Source of the DNA: Hyphomicrobiales bacterium
GTDB lineage: Bacteria > Pseudomonadota > Alphaproteobacteria > Parvibaculales > Parvibaculaceae
Direction: 5' to 3'
NCBI GenBank assembly: GCA_016124805.1
Contig: WGND01000001.1
Coordinates: forward strand, 124,001 to 188,000
Length of the DNA: 64,000 nt
This document shows positions 18,908-28,081 of the stretch, one piece after another (positions within the stretch are counted from its first letter, which is position 1; each line of letters starts with the position of its first letter). The translations under genes and the position numbers were made by a program. A model generated the notes under the pieces. The model made no database searches. It was not told where the DNA came from and worked only from the letters and a program-made list of their open reading frames with translations.

Positions 18908-19531
18908 TCAGCTGCCAAGCTTGCCCTTGGTAGAGGGAATGCTGTCAGCGGCACGCGGGTCAATCTCCATCGCCTCGCGCAGGGCGCGCGCCAGCCCCTT
19001 GAAGCAGGACTCCACGATGTGATGGTTGTTTTCGCCATACATATTTTCAATATGCAGCGTGATGCCGGCATTCTGGGCAAAGGCCTGAAACCATTCCTTG
19101 AAGAGTTCGGTATCCATGTCGCCGAGCTTCGGCTTGCTGAAATCGACCTTCCAGATCAGATAGGGACGCTGGGAGACATCAATCGACACGCGCGTGCAGG
19201 TCTCGTCCATCGGGATGATGGCCGTGGCATAGCGGCGAATGCCCTTGAAATCGCCCAAGGCCTTTTTGACGGCCTCGCCAATGACGATGCCGGTATCTTC
19301 CGTGGTGTGGTGGAAATCAATATGCAGGTCGCCCTTGGCGCGCAGCTTTATATCCATCAGCGAATGACGGGAAAGCTGTTCCAGCATGTGATCAAGGAAG
19401 CCGATGCCCGTTTCCACGTCATAGCTGCCCGTGCCATCCAGATTGACCGCCACGGAGATTTGCGTCTCCTTGGTCGATCTTTCGATGGTGGCCGTGCGGG
19501 CGGGTCGATTGGCTTGGGCAGTGTCGGGCAT
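18908..19531 (-). CDS. hisB: Imidazoleglycerol-phosphate dehydratase
   Basis: HisB dehydrates imidazole glycerol phosphate, using Mn. The 207-residue monofunctional enzyme has the two metal-binding signatures: [11 protein letters not shown] and [12 protein letters not shown], plus [10 protein letters not shown]. No histidinol-phosphatase domain is fused, as is normal outside Enterobacteria. It heads the leftward his cluster. The 281-base gap upstream (19532-19812) is AT-richer than the surrounding genes and should hold its promoter, but no convincing -35/-10 pair was found. Confidence 0.97.
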   Translation of the reverse strand: MPDTAQANRPARTATIERSTKETQISVAVNLDGTGSYDVETGIGFLDHMLEQLSRHSLMDIKLRAKGDLHIDFHHTTEDTGIVIGEAVKKALGDFKGIRRYATAIIPMDETCTRVSIDVSQRPYLIWKVDFSKPKLGDMDTELFKEWFQAFAQNAGITLHIENMYGENNHHIVESCFKGLARALREAMEIDPRAADSIPSTKGKLGS

Positions 19532-19812
19532 GGGATCGGTCCAGATTTCGCGTCAGCTACGCTTACGGGCGCTGTTTTATCAGTCTGTCGTCATGGGGAA
19601 CAGCGTAAAGCGACACTTGCCCTCCAATGAGCAATTCAATTTAAAAGACAAAGACTTGCAAGACGTTAACCAGAATTTGGCGGTTTTCTCAGAAATCGGT
19701 TGAAGTTGTTGAGGTGTTTTATCCGTTCGGGACGATAAGCATCTGACTCTGCTTGGACGCCAAAAGAGCCTCAAGTGGTACCGCCATCCTCACCCCCCAG
19801 ATATAGCCGACC

Positions 19813-20430
19813 TCAATAGAGGTTCTGTTCGGCATCGGCCTTGAGCGCGGTGTCAATGCCGTCGGCCGGAATCTCGAGCTTCATCTGATCGCGCAGCATC
19901 TCGCCAAAGCTCGGCAGGTTGTCGCGCGGCACGAGGGCGGCCGGGTCCCAAAGGGCGGCGCGCCGGATCGCCTTGGTGCAATGGAGATAGACCTCCTTGA
20001 CCGCAATTGTCATGACGCTGCGCGGGGCCTTGCCGTCATGGGTGAAGCGGGTCATGAGATCGGGATCGGTTGTGAGGGTCGCTTCGCCATTGATGCGCAG
20101 CATTTCTTCAAAGCCGGGCAGGAAGAAGAGCAGCCCCACTGCAGGGTTCTGAATGATATTTTCCAGTGTATCCAAGCGGTTATTGCCCGGACGATCCGGC
20201 AGGGCGAGGGTTGTTTCATCCAGCACATGGACAAAGCCCGGCTCGCCGCCGCGCGGCGACACATCGCCCAGGCCATCAGGCCGACTGGTGCCAAGGCAGA
20301 CAAAGGGAGAAAGCTCGATGAAGCGGCGGGAATGCGAATCGAGACGGGCAAGCTGCTTGCCCAGCGCACCGCCCGATGGCGCCTTGTAGATTTTGCGCAA
20401 CTCTTCAATGGATGAAATGACGTTGGACAT
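19813..20430 (-). CDS. Pyridoxamine 5'-phosphate oxidase-like flavin-binding protein (MSMEG_1061 type)
   Basis: The 205-residue protein has the split-barrel FMN-binding pattern: FVCLGTSRPDGLGDVSPRGGEPGFV, LALPDRPGNNRLDTLENI, VGLLFFLPG and LRINGEA. This is the PPOX subgroup named after MSMEG_1061. Such proteins are probably flavin- or F420-dependent reductases rather than true PdxH enzymes; the substrate is unknown. It lies between the autotransporter and hisB on the same strand. Confidence 0.85.
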   Translation of the reverse strand: MSNVISSIEELRKIYKAPSGGALGKQLARLDSHSRRFIELSPFVCLGTSRPDGLGDVSPRGGEPGFVHVLDETTLALPDRPGNNRLDTLENIIQNPAVGLLFFLPGFEEMLRINGEATLTTDPDLMTRFTHDGKAPRSVMTIAVKEVYLHCTKAIRRAALWDPAALVPRDNLPSFGEMLRDQMKLEIPADGIDTALKADAEQNLY

Positions 20431-20492
20431 GCGGCTCTCCCTTTTTGCGAGAGATTATCAACTTCCTTCGTCCACCGCCAGCCAAGCCTTGC

Positions 20493-20518
20493 CCCTGCCC
20501 CGGATATCCGGGGCAGGG
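20493..20518. repeat. Long perfect palindrome after the autotransporter gene
   Basis: The central 22 bases (20495-20516) are a perfect palindrome around GGATATCC, and the stem extends two further base pairs on each side. It lies 27 bases after the autotransporter stop in the minus-strand sense. No T-run follows on either strand, so it may be a terminator without a classic U-tract or a 3'-end stabiliser. Confidence 0.55.
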
Positions 20519-20544
20519 CAATCCGGAAACCTCATCCGGGGAGA

Positions 20545-23500
20545 CTACCAGGCGTAGGTGAGTGTGCCGCGCCCCGCGTAGCTGCGATAGCCGGACCCCT
20601 GTTCGCTGTCGACATGGGCCGCCAGCGTCCAGCCGGATGCAAGCTTCACTTCCGCACTCCCCGTCAGCAGCGCAGCATTTTCGGGCCGCGAGACACCGCG
20701 AACGCTAAAGCTCGAACCCGGCAGCGAGGCAAAGCTCGCCGTCACCGACGAATTGGCCGAATGATCATGGGCCCAGGCAAGGCCCGCCCCCAGCTTCAGC
20801 AATTTGCCATCCAGACGGACCGTGTGATCGACGCGGGCGCCAAGCTCGGTCCGCGTGTCGGTCACATTCATCGCGTCATAGGAAAGGGCAAAGCCGCCAC
20901 CGCCCAGATCCTCTTCCGTATGGGACGGGCTGCGGAAATGCTGAAGCTGCAAGGCGGCATAGGGCGTCAGGCCGACCGAGGGCGAGGGCTCGAGGCGATA
21001 GCCCGCTTCCAGACGCCCCGAATAGACCTGCGCCCTGAAGTCGGCCTTCAGGTGATCGCCCACCGCATAACGATCTGTCGTCATCCAGTGATTGGCCAGG
21101 CCTGCCGCAGCCGAGAGATAGGCTGGGCCGAAATTCGTCTTGCCATGCACACCGAACTGCAGCGCATCGCTGTCGCCGCCGCCGAGGCTGTTGGAGAGCT
21201 CCCATTCCGTGCGGCCATAGGCGAGCGCAAAGCCCATGACCGTATCGGCGCCGTAGTGGAAGTCCGCTCCCATCGCGAGACCATAGCTTGAGGCCCTGGC
21301 GGTATTTGCACCGCTCGAAGAATCACCATCCATACGGTTCCAGCCACCAAAAGCCGAGCCCCAATAGCTCCAGCCACCCACGGCTGGTTCATTTGCATCC
21401 GGCGTCTCCGCATAGGCGAGCGCCTCAGCGGGAATAGAGGCAGGCCTTCCAGGCGCAAAGCTCAGGCTGCCGCCTGACGACGCACCGCCCGAAGAGGCGC
21501 CCGACATCAGACCCAGGAACTGGTCCATCAGCTGGAAGCTGCCATTGGTGCCAGCGGTTGCCACTTCGCCGGACAGCTGGCTAAGGGCAGTCGCAAGATT
21601 GCCGCCATTCAATCCGAAGATCGTCAGGAAGTTCGACGGCATGGTGCCGCCATTGTTGAAATAGACATTGAGACCGCTCGCGACATTCTGCTGGTTTGCG
21701 TTGAGGCTGTCGCCCGCACCGAGCGCCGCGGTCAGATCAAGCAGCACATCCGTGCTTGTATATTCGAGGCTTGCCGCAAAGCCCGAAGGCAGATCGGTCG
21801 TCGCAAAACTATCGAAGGTTGTGCCGCCCAGGCCGGCAGACGTCAGAACTGTATATTGCTTGACGGCATAGCTGCCTGTGTCGAAAGCCGCGATTGCCGT
21901 GCCTGCCAATGAAGCCGTGCCGCTGACATTGGCATAGGAGGCGCTCGTCGGATCAACGGCCACGAGATAGTTCGAACCGCTGTCCAATGTCAGCGTTCCC
22001 GACACGGTCGTCGACCCGCCAGCGATACCCGCCGCGCCCGGCGCGAAGGTACCGCCGGAGGCGACCACCATGTTGCCCACTGTGCCTGTGCCGATCAAGG
22101 TTCCGCCCGCATTGATCGTCGTCAGAGAGGAAGATGCAATCGAGCCCGTTACGTCAAGTGTCCCGGCATCGACAGTCGTGGCGCCCGTATAGGTGTTGGT
22201 GCCCGACAGGATCAGCGTCCCGTCACCATCCTTCACAACATCGCCTGCCGTCGCGCCATCGGCGATGACGCCGGAAATCGTATTTGTGTTGCCCGCACCG
22301 ACGGTAAATGTCGGATCGCCTGCGACCGTAATATTGTTCGTGAGATTGATGCCCGTACCATCAAGCGTGAGGGCCGTGCCATTTTCAAGCGCCAGCGTAC
22401 CCGATCCCAATGAATCCGAATTGGTGATCGCAAGCGTACCGCCGTTGACCGTCGTGCCGCCAGTATAGGTGTTGGTCGCCGACAGGATCAGCGTCCCGTC
22501 ACCATCCTTCACAACATCGCCTGCCGTCGCGCCATCGGCGATGACGCCGGAAATCGTATTTGTGTTGCCCGCACCGACGGTAAATGTCGGATCGCCTGCG
22601 ACCGTAATATTGTTCGCGAGATCAAGGCCCGTTCCATCAAGCGTGAGGGCCGTGCCATTCTCAAGCGCCAGCGTACCCGATCCCAATGCATTCGAATTGG
22701 TGATCGCAAGCGTTCCGCCCGTGACCGTCGTGCCGCCAGTGTAGGTATTGTTGCCCGAAAGCGTGACCGAGGCGGTGCCGGTCTTGGCGACGGCGCCTGT
22801 GCCGGTGATCAGATTGTCAACGGCAACATCATTCGCCGACTGGTCGAAGGTCAACGTGCCGGTGACATCGATATTGCCGATGAGACCGGTGGTCGAATTG
22901 CTGAAGGTGATCTTGTTGTTGCCGCCGGTGAAGGTAATCGCATTCGCGCGTGTCACGCCGTCGCCGCCGAGACCACCGCTGATGATCGCGTCGTAGTTGT
23001 AGATGTTGAGGTCGGAACCGACGATGCCCGCGCCGCCTGCGCCGTCAGCGCCATCGACGGGAAGGACGAGATATTCCCCCGTACCTGCCACGCCCAAACT
23101 GCCGCCATCGCCACCGGTGATGCTGCCGAAGTTATCAATCCTCACAAACGCTGCGGCGAAGCCGGCGCCGCCTGTGCCGCCGTTGCCGCCATTGCCGCCG
23201 CCGGAGAGCGGGCTCGCACCGCCATTGCCGCCATTGCCGCCATTGCCACCGCTGACGGTATCGAAGTTTACAAAGCTCGCACCGATGGTACTGGTCAACG
23301 TGACGCCGATGCCGCCGTCACCGCCATTGCCGCCGTCGCCGCCCAAAGCTCCGCTTGCGCCGCCAGTCCCGCCATCGCCGCCATTGCCGCCGGTAACAAT
23401 GCCGCCGACGAGGTTGCTTGAGGCGCCATTACCGGTCATCACGACGCCGTAACCGCCCGCACCACCGCCGCCGCCGCCGCCGCCGCCCGCGAGGTCACCC

Positions 23501-23994
23501 GCGCCGCCGGTCCCGCCATTGCCGCCATTGCCGCCGATTATCGAGTCTGTATTGGCCATACCGGGGCCAACCGTGCCGTGGTTGCCGCCATGGCCGCCAC
23601 CACCACCGCCGCCGCCGAGGCCGCTCACCTCGTCATCGCCATTGGCACCATCGGGAGAAATCGCCGTACCGCCCGCGGCATTGGTTCCCGCATCACCGGC
23701 ACCACCTTGTCCGCCCGTTCCGCCGCCGGCCCCGCCGCCGCCGCCGCCGCCGCCGCCATAAGGCGCGTCATCACTACCTGCGCTGCCGGCATTGCCCGCA
23801 AACCCCGTGCCGCCTGCACCGCCAAACCCGCCACTAGATGCATGAAGCGCCGCTCCGCCCGTGCCGCCATCGGCGCGCGCGGCGGTCTGCGCGAGCGTTA
23901 GCGCCGTGATTGCGGTTGTGGTCAGAAGAATGGTTTTGAACGCTGAACGCGAAATACGCGCGCGTGACCCTTGGGCCGCGACTGAAAACGACAT
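20545..23994 (-). CDS. Type V autotransporter with glycine-rich passenger
   Basis: The protein has 1149 residues from ATG 23994 (GGTGGGGG just upstream). A signal peptide ends near AARA at residue 41. The passenger begins with about 280 residues of GGxGG triplet repeats (for example GGNGGNGGTGGAG), then autotransporter-associated beta-strand repeats (LSGNNTYTGGTTVTGGTLAI). Two 92-residue copies are nearly identical. About 275 C-terminal residues form the translocator barrel, ending LTYAW with the expected terminal aromatic. The barrel sits in the outer membrane and the passenger is exposed, probably for adhesion or aggregation. No protease catalytic motif was noticed. It interrupts the hisB-hslV neighbourhood. 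Confidence 0.92.
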   Translation of the reverse strand: MSFSVAAQGSRARISRSAFKTILLTTTAITALTLAQTAARADGGTGGAALHASSGGFGGAGGTGFAGNAGSAGSDDAPYGGGGGGGGGAGGGTGGQGGAGDAGTNAAGGTAISPDGANGDDEVSGLGGGGGGGGHGGNHGTVGPGMANTDSIIGGNGGNGGTGGAGDLAGGGGGGGGGAGGYGVVMTGNGASSNLVGGIVTGGNGGDGGTGGASGALGGDGGNGGDGGIGVTLTSTIGASFVNFDTVSGGNGGNGGNGGASPLSGGGNGGNGGTGGAGFAAAFVRIDNFGSITGGDGGSLGVAGTGEYLVLPVDGADGAGGAGIVGSDLNIYNYDAIISGGLGGDGVTRANAITFTGGNNKITFSNSTTGLIGNIDVTGTLTFDQSANDVAVDNLITGTGAVAKTGTASVTLSGNNTYTGGTTVTGGTLAITNSNALGSGTLALENGTALTLDGTGLDLANNITVAGDPTFTVGAGNTNTISGVIADGATAGDVVKDGDGTLILSATNTYTGGTTVNGGTLAITNSDSLGSGTLALENGTALTLDGTGINLTNNITVAGDPTFTVGAGNTNTISGVIADGATAGDVVKDGDGTLILSGTNTYTGATTVDAGTLDVTGSIASSSLTTINAGGTLIGTGTVGNMVVASGGTFAPGAAGIAGGSTTVSGTLTLDSGSNYLVAVDPTSASYANVSGTASLAGTAIAAFDTGSYAVKQYTVLTSAGLGGTTFDSFATTDLPSGFAASLEYTSTDVLLDLTAALGAGDSLNANQQNVASGLNVYFNNGGTMPSNFLTIFGLNGGNLATALSQLSGEVATAGTNGSFQLMDQFLGLMSGASSGGASSGGSLSFAPGRPASIPAEALAYAETPDANEPAVGGWSYWGSAFGGWNRMDGDSSSGANTARASSYGLAMGADFHYGADTVMGFALAYGRTEWELSNSLGGGDSDALQFGVHGKTNFGPAYLSAAAGLANHWMTTDRYAVGDHLKADFRAQVYSGRLEAGYRLEPSPSVGLTPYAALQLQHFRSPSHTEEDLGGGGFALSYDAMNVTDTRTELGARVDHTVRLDGKLLKLGAGLAWAHDHSANSSVTASFASLPGSSFSVRGVSRPENAALLTGSAEVKLASGWTLAAHVDSEQGSGYRSYAGRGTLTYAW
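22193..22744 (-). repeat. Two tandem 276-bp repeats in the autotransporter passenger
   Basis: Units 22193-22468 and 22469-22744 are in-frame tandem copies. A run of about 130 bp starting at CCGACAGGATC is identical between them, and the remainder differs at scattered sites. A diverged third unit begins after 22744. Each unit encodes one autotransporter-associated beta-strand repeat of 92 residues. Confidence 0.9.
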
Positions 23995-24344
23995 GATGCC
24001 CCCACCATAAATGCCGATCGGATCGAGCATTCCGGAAGGCACGCCCCAATCTGAAGTTCTGATTTTCGTAAAAAGGATGACAAGATTTTTTTGCGCCCGG
24101 CAAGTGAATAAAGCACGGCGGATTTCGCACGACATCATTTTTGGCCATTTGTGAAAAGCGGCAACAAATGCGCATCGGGAATTCATTCCCGTTTCCATTG
24201 CGACGCACTCTCAATAGCGCAGCCGAACACGTGAAAGGCCCTTGCAAGCCTTGACCCCGACGCCGCAAGACGCCACATGAAGGGTCGAGGCGCCAGCACC
24301 TCAAGTCATCCCCACCGACATCACCATCAGCCGAAAGCCCCTCC
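23995..24344. promoter_or_regulatory. Divergent intergenic region, autotransporter/hslV
   Basis: 350 bases without a gene, carrying the promoters for both directions. The part near 24060-24180 is AT-rich (runs of A and T). A CTTG occurs near the hslV side, but no CYTATNT follows at the right spacing, so I could not support a sigma-32 promoter for hslVU. Confidence 0.5.
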
Positions 24345-24899
24345 ATGTCCGACAAAGAGCCCTATATCGCCTGGCACGGCACAACCATTCTTGCGGTGCG
24401 CAAGGGCGATCAGGTGGTGATTGCCGGTGACGGGCAGGTCTCGACAGGCAACACCATTCTCAAAGGCAACGCCCGCAAGGTGCGCCCCCTGGGTAAAGGT
24501 GATGTGATTGCCGGTTTTGCCGGGGCCACGGCTGACGCGATGACGCTGTTTGAGCGGCTTGAGGCCAAGATCGAGCAATATCCCGGTCAGCTGACGCGCG
24601 CCTGCGTGGAACTGGCCAAGGACTGGCGCACCGACCGCTATCTGCGGCGGCTGGAAGCCATGATGATTGTGGCGGATGCACGCGTGACGCTGGTGCTGAC
24701 GGGCAATGGCGACGTGCTGGAGCCCGAACATGGCGTGGTGGGCATTGGTTCGGGCGGCAATTATGCCCTGGCCGCGGCCCGCGCGCTGGCGGACACAGAG
24801 ATGAGCGCCGAGGAGATTGCGCGCAAATCCATGGCCATTGCGGCGGAAATCTGCGTCTTTACAAATGGCAATATTGTTGTCGAATCCCTCAAAGCCTGA
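24345..24899 (+). CDS. hslV: ATP-dependent protease subunit HslV
   Basis: HslV is the proteolytic dodecamer of the HslVU (ClpYQ) protease. The 184-residue precursor carries a 12-residue leader before the catalytic N-terminal threonine: [12 protein letters not shown], with Thr13 exposed after processing. [13 protein letters not shown] and [18 protein letters not shown] are family-typical. The chain end ESLKA is usual. hslU starts 25 bases downstream, so the two form one operon. Confidence 0.98.
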   Translation: MSDKEPYIAWHGTTILAVRKGDQVVIAGDGQVSTGNTILKGNARKVRPLGKGDVIAGFAGATADAMTLFERLEAKIEQYPGQLTRACVELAKDWRTDRYLRRLEAMMIVADARVTLVLTGNGDVLEPEHGVVGIGSGGNYALAAARALADTEMSAEEIARKSMAIAAEICVFTNGNIVVESLKA

Positions 24900-24924
24900 C
24901 CCCGACACCGGAATTTTATCTGAC

Positions 24925-26229
24925 ATGACCAGTTTTTCGCCGCGTGAAATCGTCTCCGAACTCGACCGCTATATTGTGGGCCAGCATGATGCGAAGCGGG
25001 CCGTGGCCATTGCGCTGCGCAATCGCTGGCGCCGCCAGCAGCTGCCCGAGGGCCTGCGCGAGGAAGTGCTGCCCAAGAATATCTTGATGATCGGGCCGAC
25101 GGGTGTGGGCAAGACCGAAATTTCGCGGCGTCTGGCGCGTCTGGCCGAAGCGCCCTTTCTCAAGGTCGAAGCCACCAAATTCACCGAGGTCGGCTATGTC
25201 GGGCGCGATGTCGAACAGATCATCCGCGACCTGCTGGAGATCGGCATTTCGCTGACGCGCGAAAAGAAGCGCAAGGATGTGGAGGCAAGCGCCCAGGCGG
25301 CTGCCGAGGAGCGCGTGCTGGATGCGCTGGTCGGCAAGAATGCGGGCTCGGGCACCCGCGAAAGCTTCCGCCGCAAGCTGCGCGCCGGAGAGCTGGACGA
25401 CAAGGAAATCGAGCTGGAAGTTGCCGATAGCGGCGGCATGCCCAATTTCGAAATCCCCGGCATGGGCGGTCAGGTCGGCATGATCAATCTCTCTGACATG
25501 CTGGGCAAGGCGATGGGCGGACGGACCCGCGCGCGCAAGATGACGGTGCTTGCCTCCCACGACATTCTGATCGCCGAGGAAAGTGACAAGCTGCTTGATC
25601 AGGAACAGCTTGTGGCCGAAGCCATCCGCAATGTTGAACAGAGCGGCATCGTCTTTCTCGATGAGGTCGACAAGATCTGCGCCCGCTCCGACACACGCGG
25701 CGGCGGCGATGTCAGCCGGGAAGGCGTGCAGCGCGACCTGCTGCCGCTGATTGAAGGCACGACGGTTTCCACCAAGCATGGCTCGGTCAAGACCGACCAC
25801 ATTCTCTTCATTGCCTCGGGCGCCTTTCACATTGCCAAGCCTTCCGATCTTCTGCCCGAATTGCAGGGCCGGTTGCCGATCCGTGTGGAGTTGCAGGCGC
25901 TGACGAAATCGGATTTCATGCGCATCCTCACCGAACCCGAAGCCAGCCTCATCAAGCAATATGTCGCGCTGATGGGAACGGAAGGCGTGACGCTCGACTT
26001 CACGCCGGACGGTGTGGAGGCGATTGCCGATGTGGCAGCCCTCGTCAATGAGACGGTGGAAAATATCGGCGCGCGCCGTCTTCATACCGTGCTGGAACGC
26101 ATTCTTGACGAGGTCAGTTTTTCGGCCACCGACAAGAGCGGCGAGACCATCATGATTGATGCCGCTTATGTGAATGAACGCGTGGGTGACCTCTCGCGGA
26201 ACACCGATCTCTCCAAGTTCATTCTCTGA
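24925..26229 (+). CDS. hslU: ATP-dependent protease ATPase subunit HslU
   Basis: HslU is the AAA+ unfoldase that feeds HslV. The 434-residue protein begins [20 protein letters not shown], has Walker [11 protein letters not shown], Walker [10 protein letters not shown], the ERVGDL box near the end and the C-terminal DLSKFIL tail that inserts between HslV subunits to activate it. The frame is open upstream into hslV, but ATG 24925 gives the family-standard start. It is convergent with an unrecognised gene only ten bases away. Confidence 0.98.
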   Translation: MTSFSPREIVSELDRYIVGQHDAKRAVAIALRNRWRRQQLPEGLREEVLPKNILMIGPTGVGKTEISRRLARLAEAPFLKVEATKFTEVGYVGRDVEQIIRDLLEIGISLTREKKRKDVEASAQAAAEERVLDALVGKNAGSGTRESFRRKLRAGELDDKEIELEVADSGGMPNFEIPGMGGQVGMINLSDMLGKAMGGRTRARKMTVLASHDILIAEESDKLLDQEQLVAEAIRNVEQSGIVFLDEVDKICARSDTRGGGDVSREGVQRDLLPLIEGTTVSTKHGSVKTDHILFIASGAFHIAKPSDLLPELQGRLPIRVELQALTKSDFMRILTEPEASLIKQYVALMGTEGVTLDFTPDGVEAIADVAALVNETVENIGARRLHTVLERILDEVSFSATDKSGETIMIDAAYVNERVGDLSRNTDLSKFIL

Positions 26230-26239
26230 TCGCGCTGCG

Positions 26240-27052
26240 TTACGCGTTCAGGCTCGCAATTGATCCCTCGATCGAGTCAATCGACCAGAGACGCTCGCAC
26301 GGCTCGGGCTGAGCGCTGCGCTCCATGGTCTGGAGCATGCTCTCCTGCCGCGAGGGCTGCGTGACGGCGAGATTGTTGCCCTCGCGGAAAGGCAGGGTCG
26401 AGCGCTCAATGAGCCATTGATGGCGGGTGATGGTGCCGTAGGAAATTTCCATGTCCAGCATGGCTTGCGCATCGCGGATATGGGTGCAGCCCTCAATGCA
26501 GTCATGCAGGGACCGGTGGGGCGGCAAAGCCATCCGGCGATCCCGGCAGAACATGAAACGGTCGCCGGCACGCACCAGCTGCGCCCGTGTCTCATCGTCC
26601 GGATCGACAAGCCGCATGGTCAGCATGGGGTCGGGCGTGGCCAGCGCATTGTTCCAGTCCTCGCGATAGGCGATTTCGACGCCTTCCTCCACCAGCAGCG
26701 CCGCCTCAAACCAGAGCCTGCCACGATCAGCGCGCGCGGCCTGCGGCTGGAAATCCATTTCGCGCCGCCATTCAAAAACATCATCTGTCTGAACCAGCTC
26801 ACCGGCAAAGCCCTCCTGCCGGGCAAGCCAGTCCATATGGGCGGGTGTGAAATCGGAGGGGCTTGTAACGCCCTCGAAATCCGGTCGGCCCTGCGGCTGG
26901 CGCAGATCGACATAGAGGCTCGGGCCCTGCAGCCAATGCACCCATGTGGTGTCGTCGCGCGTGCCGTCTGGCAGCAGGATGAGCGAGCGCGACCAGAGCC
27001 CGCCCAGGTCCTTCAGCGATGTGGGGCGCCTATCCACGTGACCGCCTGACAC
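26240..27052 (-). CDS. Conserved hypothetical protein, unrecognised
   Basis: The 270-residue soluble protein has no signal peptide or membrane segment. Visible patterns are LGGLWSRSLILLPDGTRDDTTWVHWLQGPSLYVDLR (split here as LWSRSLI, WVHWLQ, YVDLR), a tryptophan-rich middle (WRREMDF, RLWFEAALL) and a conserved-looking HDCIEG. I do not recognise the family. It starts with GTG 27052, overlapping the HTH gene by 23 bases; GTG 27037 with AGGCGG upstream is a reasonable alternative. The tight overlap implies co-expression with the HTH regulator and the Smr protein. Confidence 0.75.
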   Translation of the reverse strand: MSGGHVDRRPTSLKDLGGLWSRSLILLPDGTRDDTTWVHWLQGPSLYVDLRQPQGRPDFEGVTSPSDFTPAHMDWLARQEGFAGELVQTDDVFEWRREMDFQPQAARADRGRLWFEAALLVEEGVEIAYREDWNNALATPDPMLTMRLVDPDDETRAQLVRAGDRFMFCRDRRMALPPHRSLHDCIEGCTHIRDAQAMLDMEISYGTITRHQWLIERSTLPFREGNNLAVTQPSRQESMLQTMERSAQPEPCERLWSIDSIEGSIASLNA

Positions 27053-27401
27053 GCGATCTCAGCACCGCGAGAATCTGGTCCATCTCGCCACTGGAAAGAT
27101 GAGCGACGTCCTCGGCCAGACGATTGGCAAGTTCGGTGGCTTTCGGGTCAAGACCGGAGGTGTCGATGATGATGCGGGGATGGGACAGATGGGCAAGCTT
27201 TTCAAGCTCCTCGGCCTCATCCCAGATAATGTTGAAATAACCGATAATAGCCTGCACCAGCCACCAGCCCGGGCGACCGCGGCGGCCATGCTCAAGGGCG
27301 GAGAGATAGGCAGGCGTGACTTTCAGCGCGGCGGCCATGTCCTTCATGGTGACGCCGCGTTCGGCGCGCAGCTGACGGAGTTTGCGGCCAAAGGGGGTCA
27401 T
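27030..27401 (-). CDS. XRE-family helix-turn-helix regulator
   Basis: The 123-residue protein has an N-terminal Cro/CI-type HTH (residues about 5-60): LRQLRAERGVTMKDMAAALKVTPAYLSALEHGRRG. This is followed by a helical region (IIGYFNIIWDEAEELEKLA) and a C-terminal tail with LAEDVAHLSSGEMDQILAVL, perhaps for dimerisation. It overlaps the upstream Smr gene by four bases (ATGA) and the downstream hypothetical gene by about 20, so all three are probably one transcript. Its target is unknown; the downstream unknown protein may be a partner. Confidence 0.88.
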   Translation of the reverse strand: MTPFGRKLRQLRAERGVTMKDMAAALKVTPAYLSALEHGRRGRPGWWLVQAIIGYFNIIWDEAEELEKLAHLSHPRIIIDTSGLDPKATELANRLAEDVAHLSSGEMDQILAVLRSRVRRSRG

Positions 27402-28069
27402 CGCTTGCGCCGCAGCCAGATATAGAAAGCGCCGCCGCCGCCATGTTTGGGATGGGCCGGCTGAAAGCCGGCAACAAGCGCGCGGAATTCCGCTTCACCA
27501 AGCCAGCGCGGCAGAGCGGAGCGCAAGACACCCGGGCGCTCGGGCGCATGCCATGTATCCGATCCATGCAATGTGTGGCGGGAATAGGGGGACTCGCCCT
27601 TGCCCGTGACGACAAGCACGCAGCGCATGCCGCTCGCCCGGCAGCGCGCCAGATAGGCCCGCAGCGCATCATGGGCTTCGGCCTGATTATAGCCATGCAG
27701 ATCGAGCTTGGCCTCATAATCGATCTGGCCACGCGTGAGGCGCTGTGTGGTGCGCCGGTCGAGACCTGTCAGCGGAGGTGGCTGCGCAGGCTTGAAAGGG
27801 GCGGGTGCTGGCAAAGAGACCGGCGCGACGGAACTTGATTTTACAGGCGCGCGCATCATTGGCGCATTGCTTGACTGCACCCCCATGGGAAGGGGTCCGG
27901 CGGGCGCGACCGTCTCATCGGCTGGCGCGCGTTTGCGGCGTCGTGCCAGCGGCGTGGCTTCCCTGGTGACAATCTGCCAGAGACGATGTTCTTCTTCACT
28001 CAATTCGCGGCGGCGGGATTTTCGCGTTACGAGGGGCGTTGCGCCGTCACCCTGTTTTTTCCCGGCCAT
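27398..28069 (-). CDS. Smr domain protein
   Basis: The 223-residue protein has a basic, proline-rich N-terminal half without structure and a C-terminal Smr domain (about 120-223): LDLHGYNQAEAHDALRAYL, VLVVTGKGES and the GGGGAFYIWLRR end. Smr domains act as nucleases on RNA or branched DNA, the LDLHG histidine and TGKG loop being characteristic. Proteins of this shape are widespread in alphaproteobacteria directly after mltA, as here (12-base gap). Confidence 0.9.
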   Translation of the reverse strand: MAGKKQGDGATPLVTRKSRRRELSEEEHRLWQIVTREATPLARRRKRAPADETVAPAGPLPMGVQSSNAPMMRAPVKSSSVAPVSLPAPAPFKPAQPPPLTGLDRRTTQRLTRGQIDYEAKLDLHGYNQAEAHDALRAYLARCRASGMRCVLVVTGKGESPYSRHTLHGSDTWHAPERPGVLRSALPRWLGEAEFRALVAGFQPAHPKHGGGGAFYIWLRRKR

Positions 28070-28081
28070 CCGCGCTCCTGC

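Noticed and set aside
23003-23840. CRISPR-like or proline-rich repeat pattern on the plus strand
   Set aside because: The short period (about 9 bases) is the complement of Gly-Gly-x codons in the autotransporter; there are no spacers.
24240-24290. Sigma-32 promoter before hslVU
   Set aside because: CTTG words occur but no CYTATNT lies 17-18 bases downstream.
24916-26085. 389-codon minus-strand frame opposite hslU
   Set aside because: hslU is certain on the other strand and the antisense product has no motif.
26240-27401. HTH plus unknown gene as a toxin-antitoxin pair
   Set aside because: The unknown protein is 270 residues with no toxin motif, and the pair is tied to the Smr-mltA housekeeping neighbourhood.
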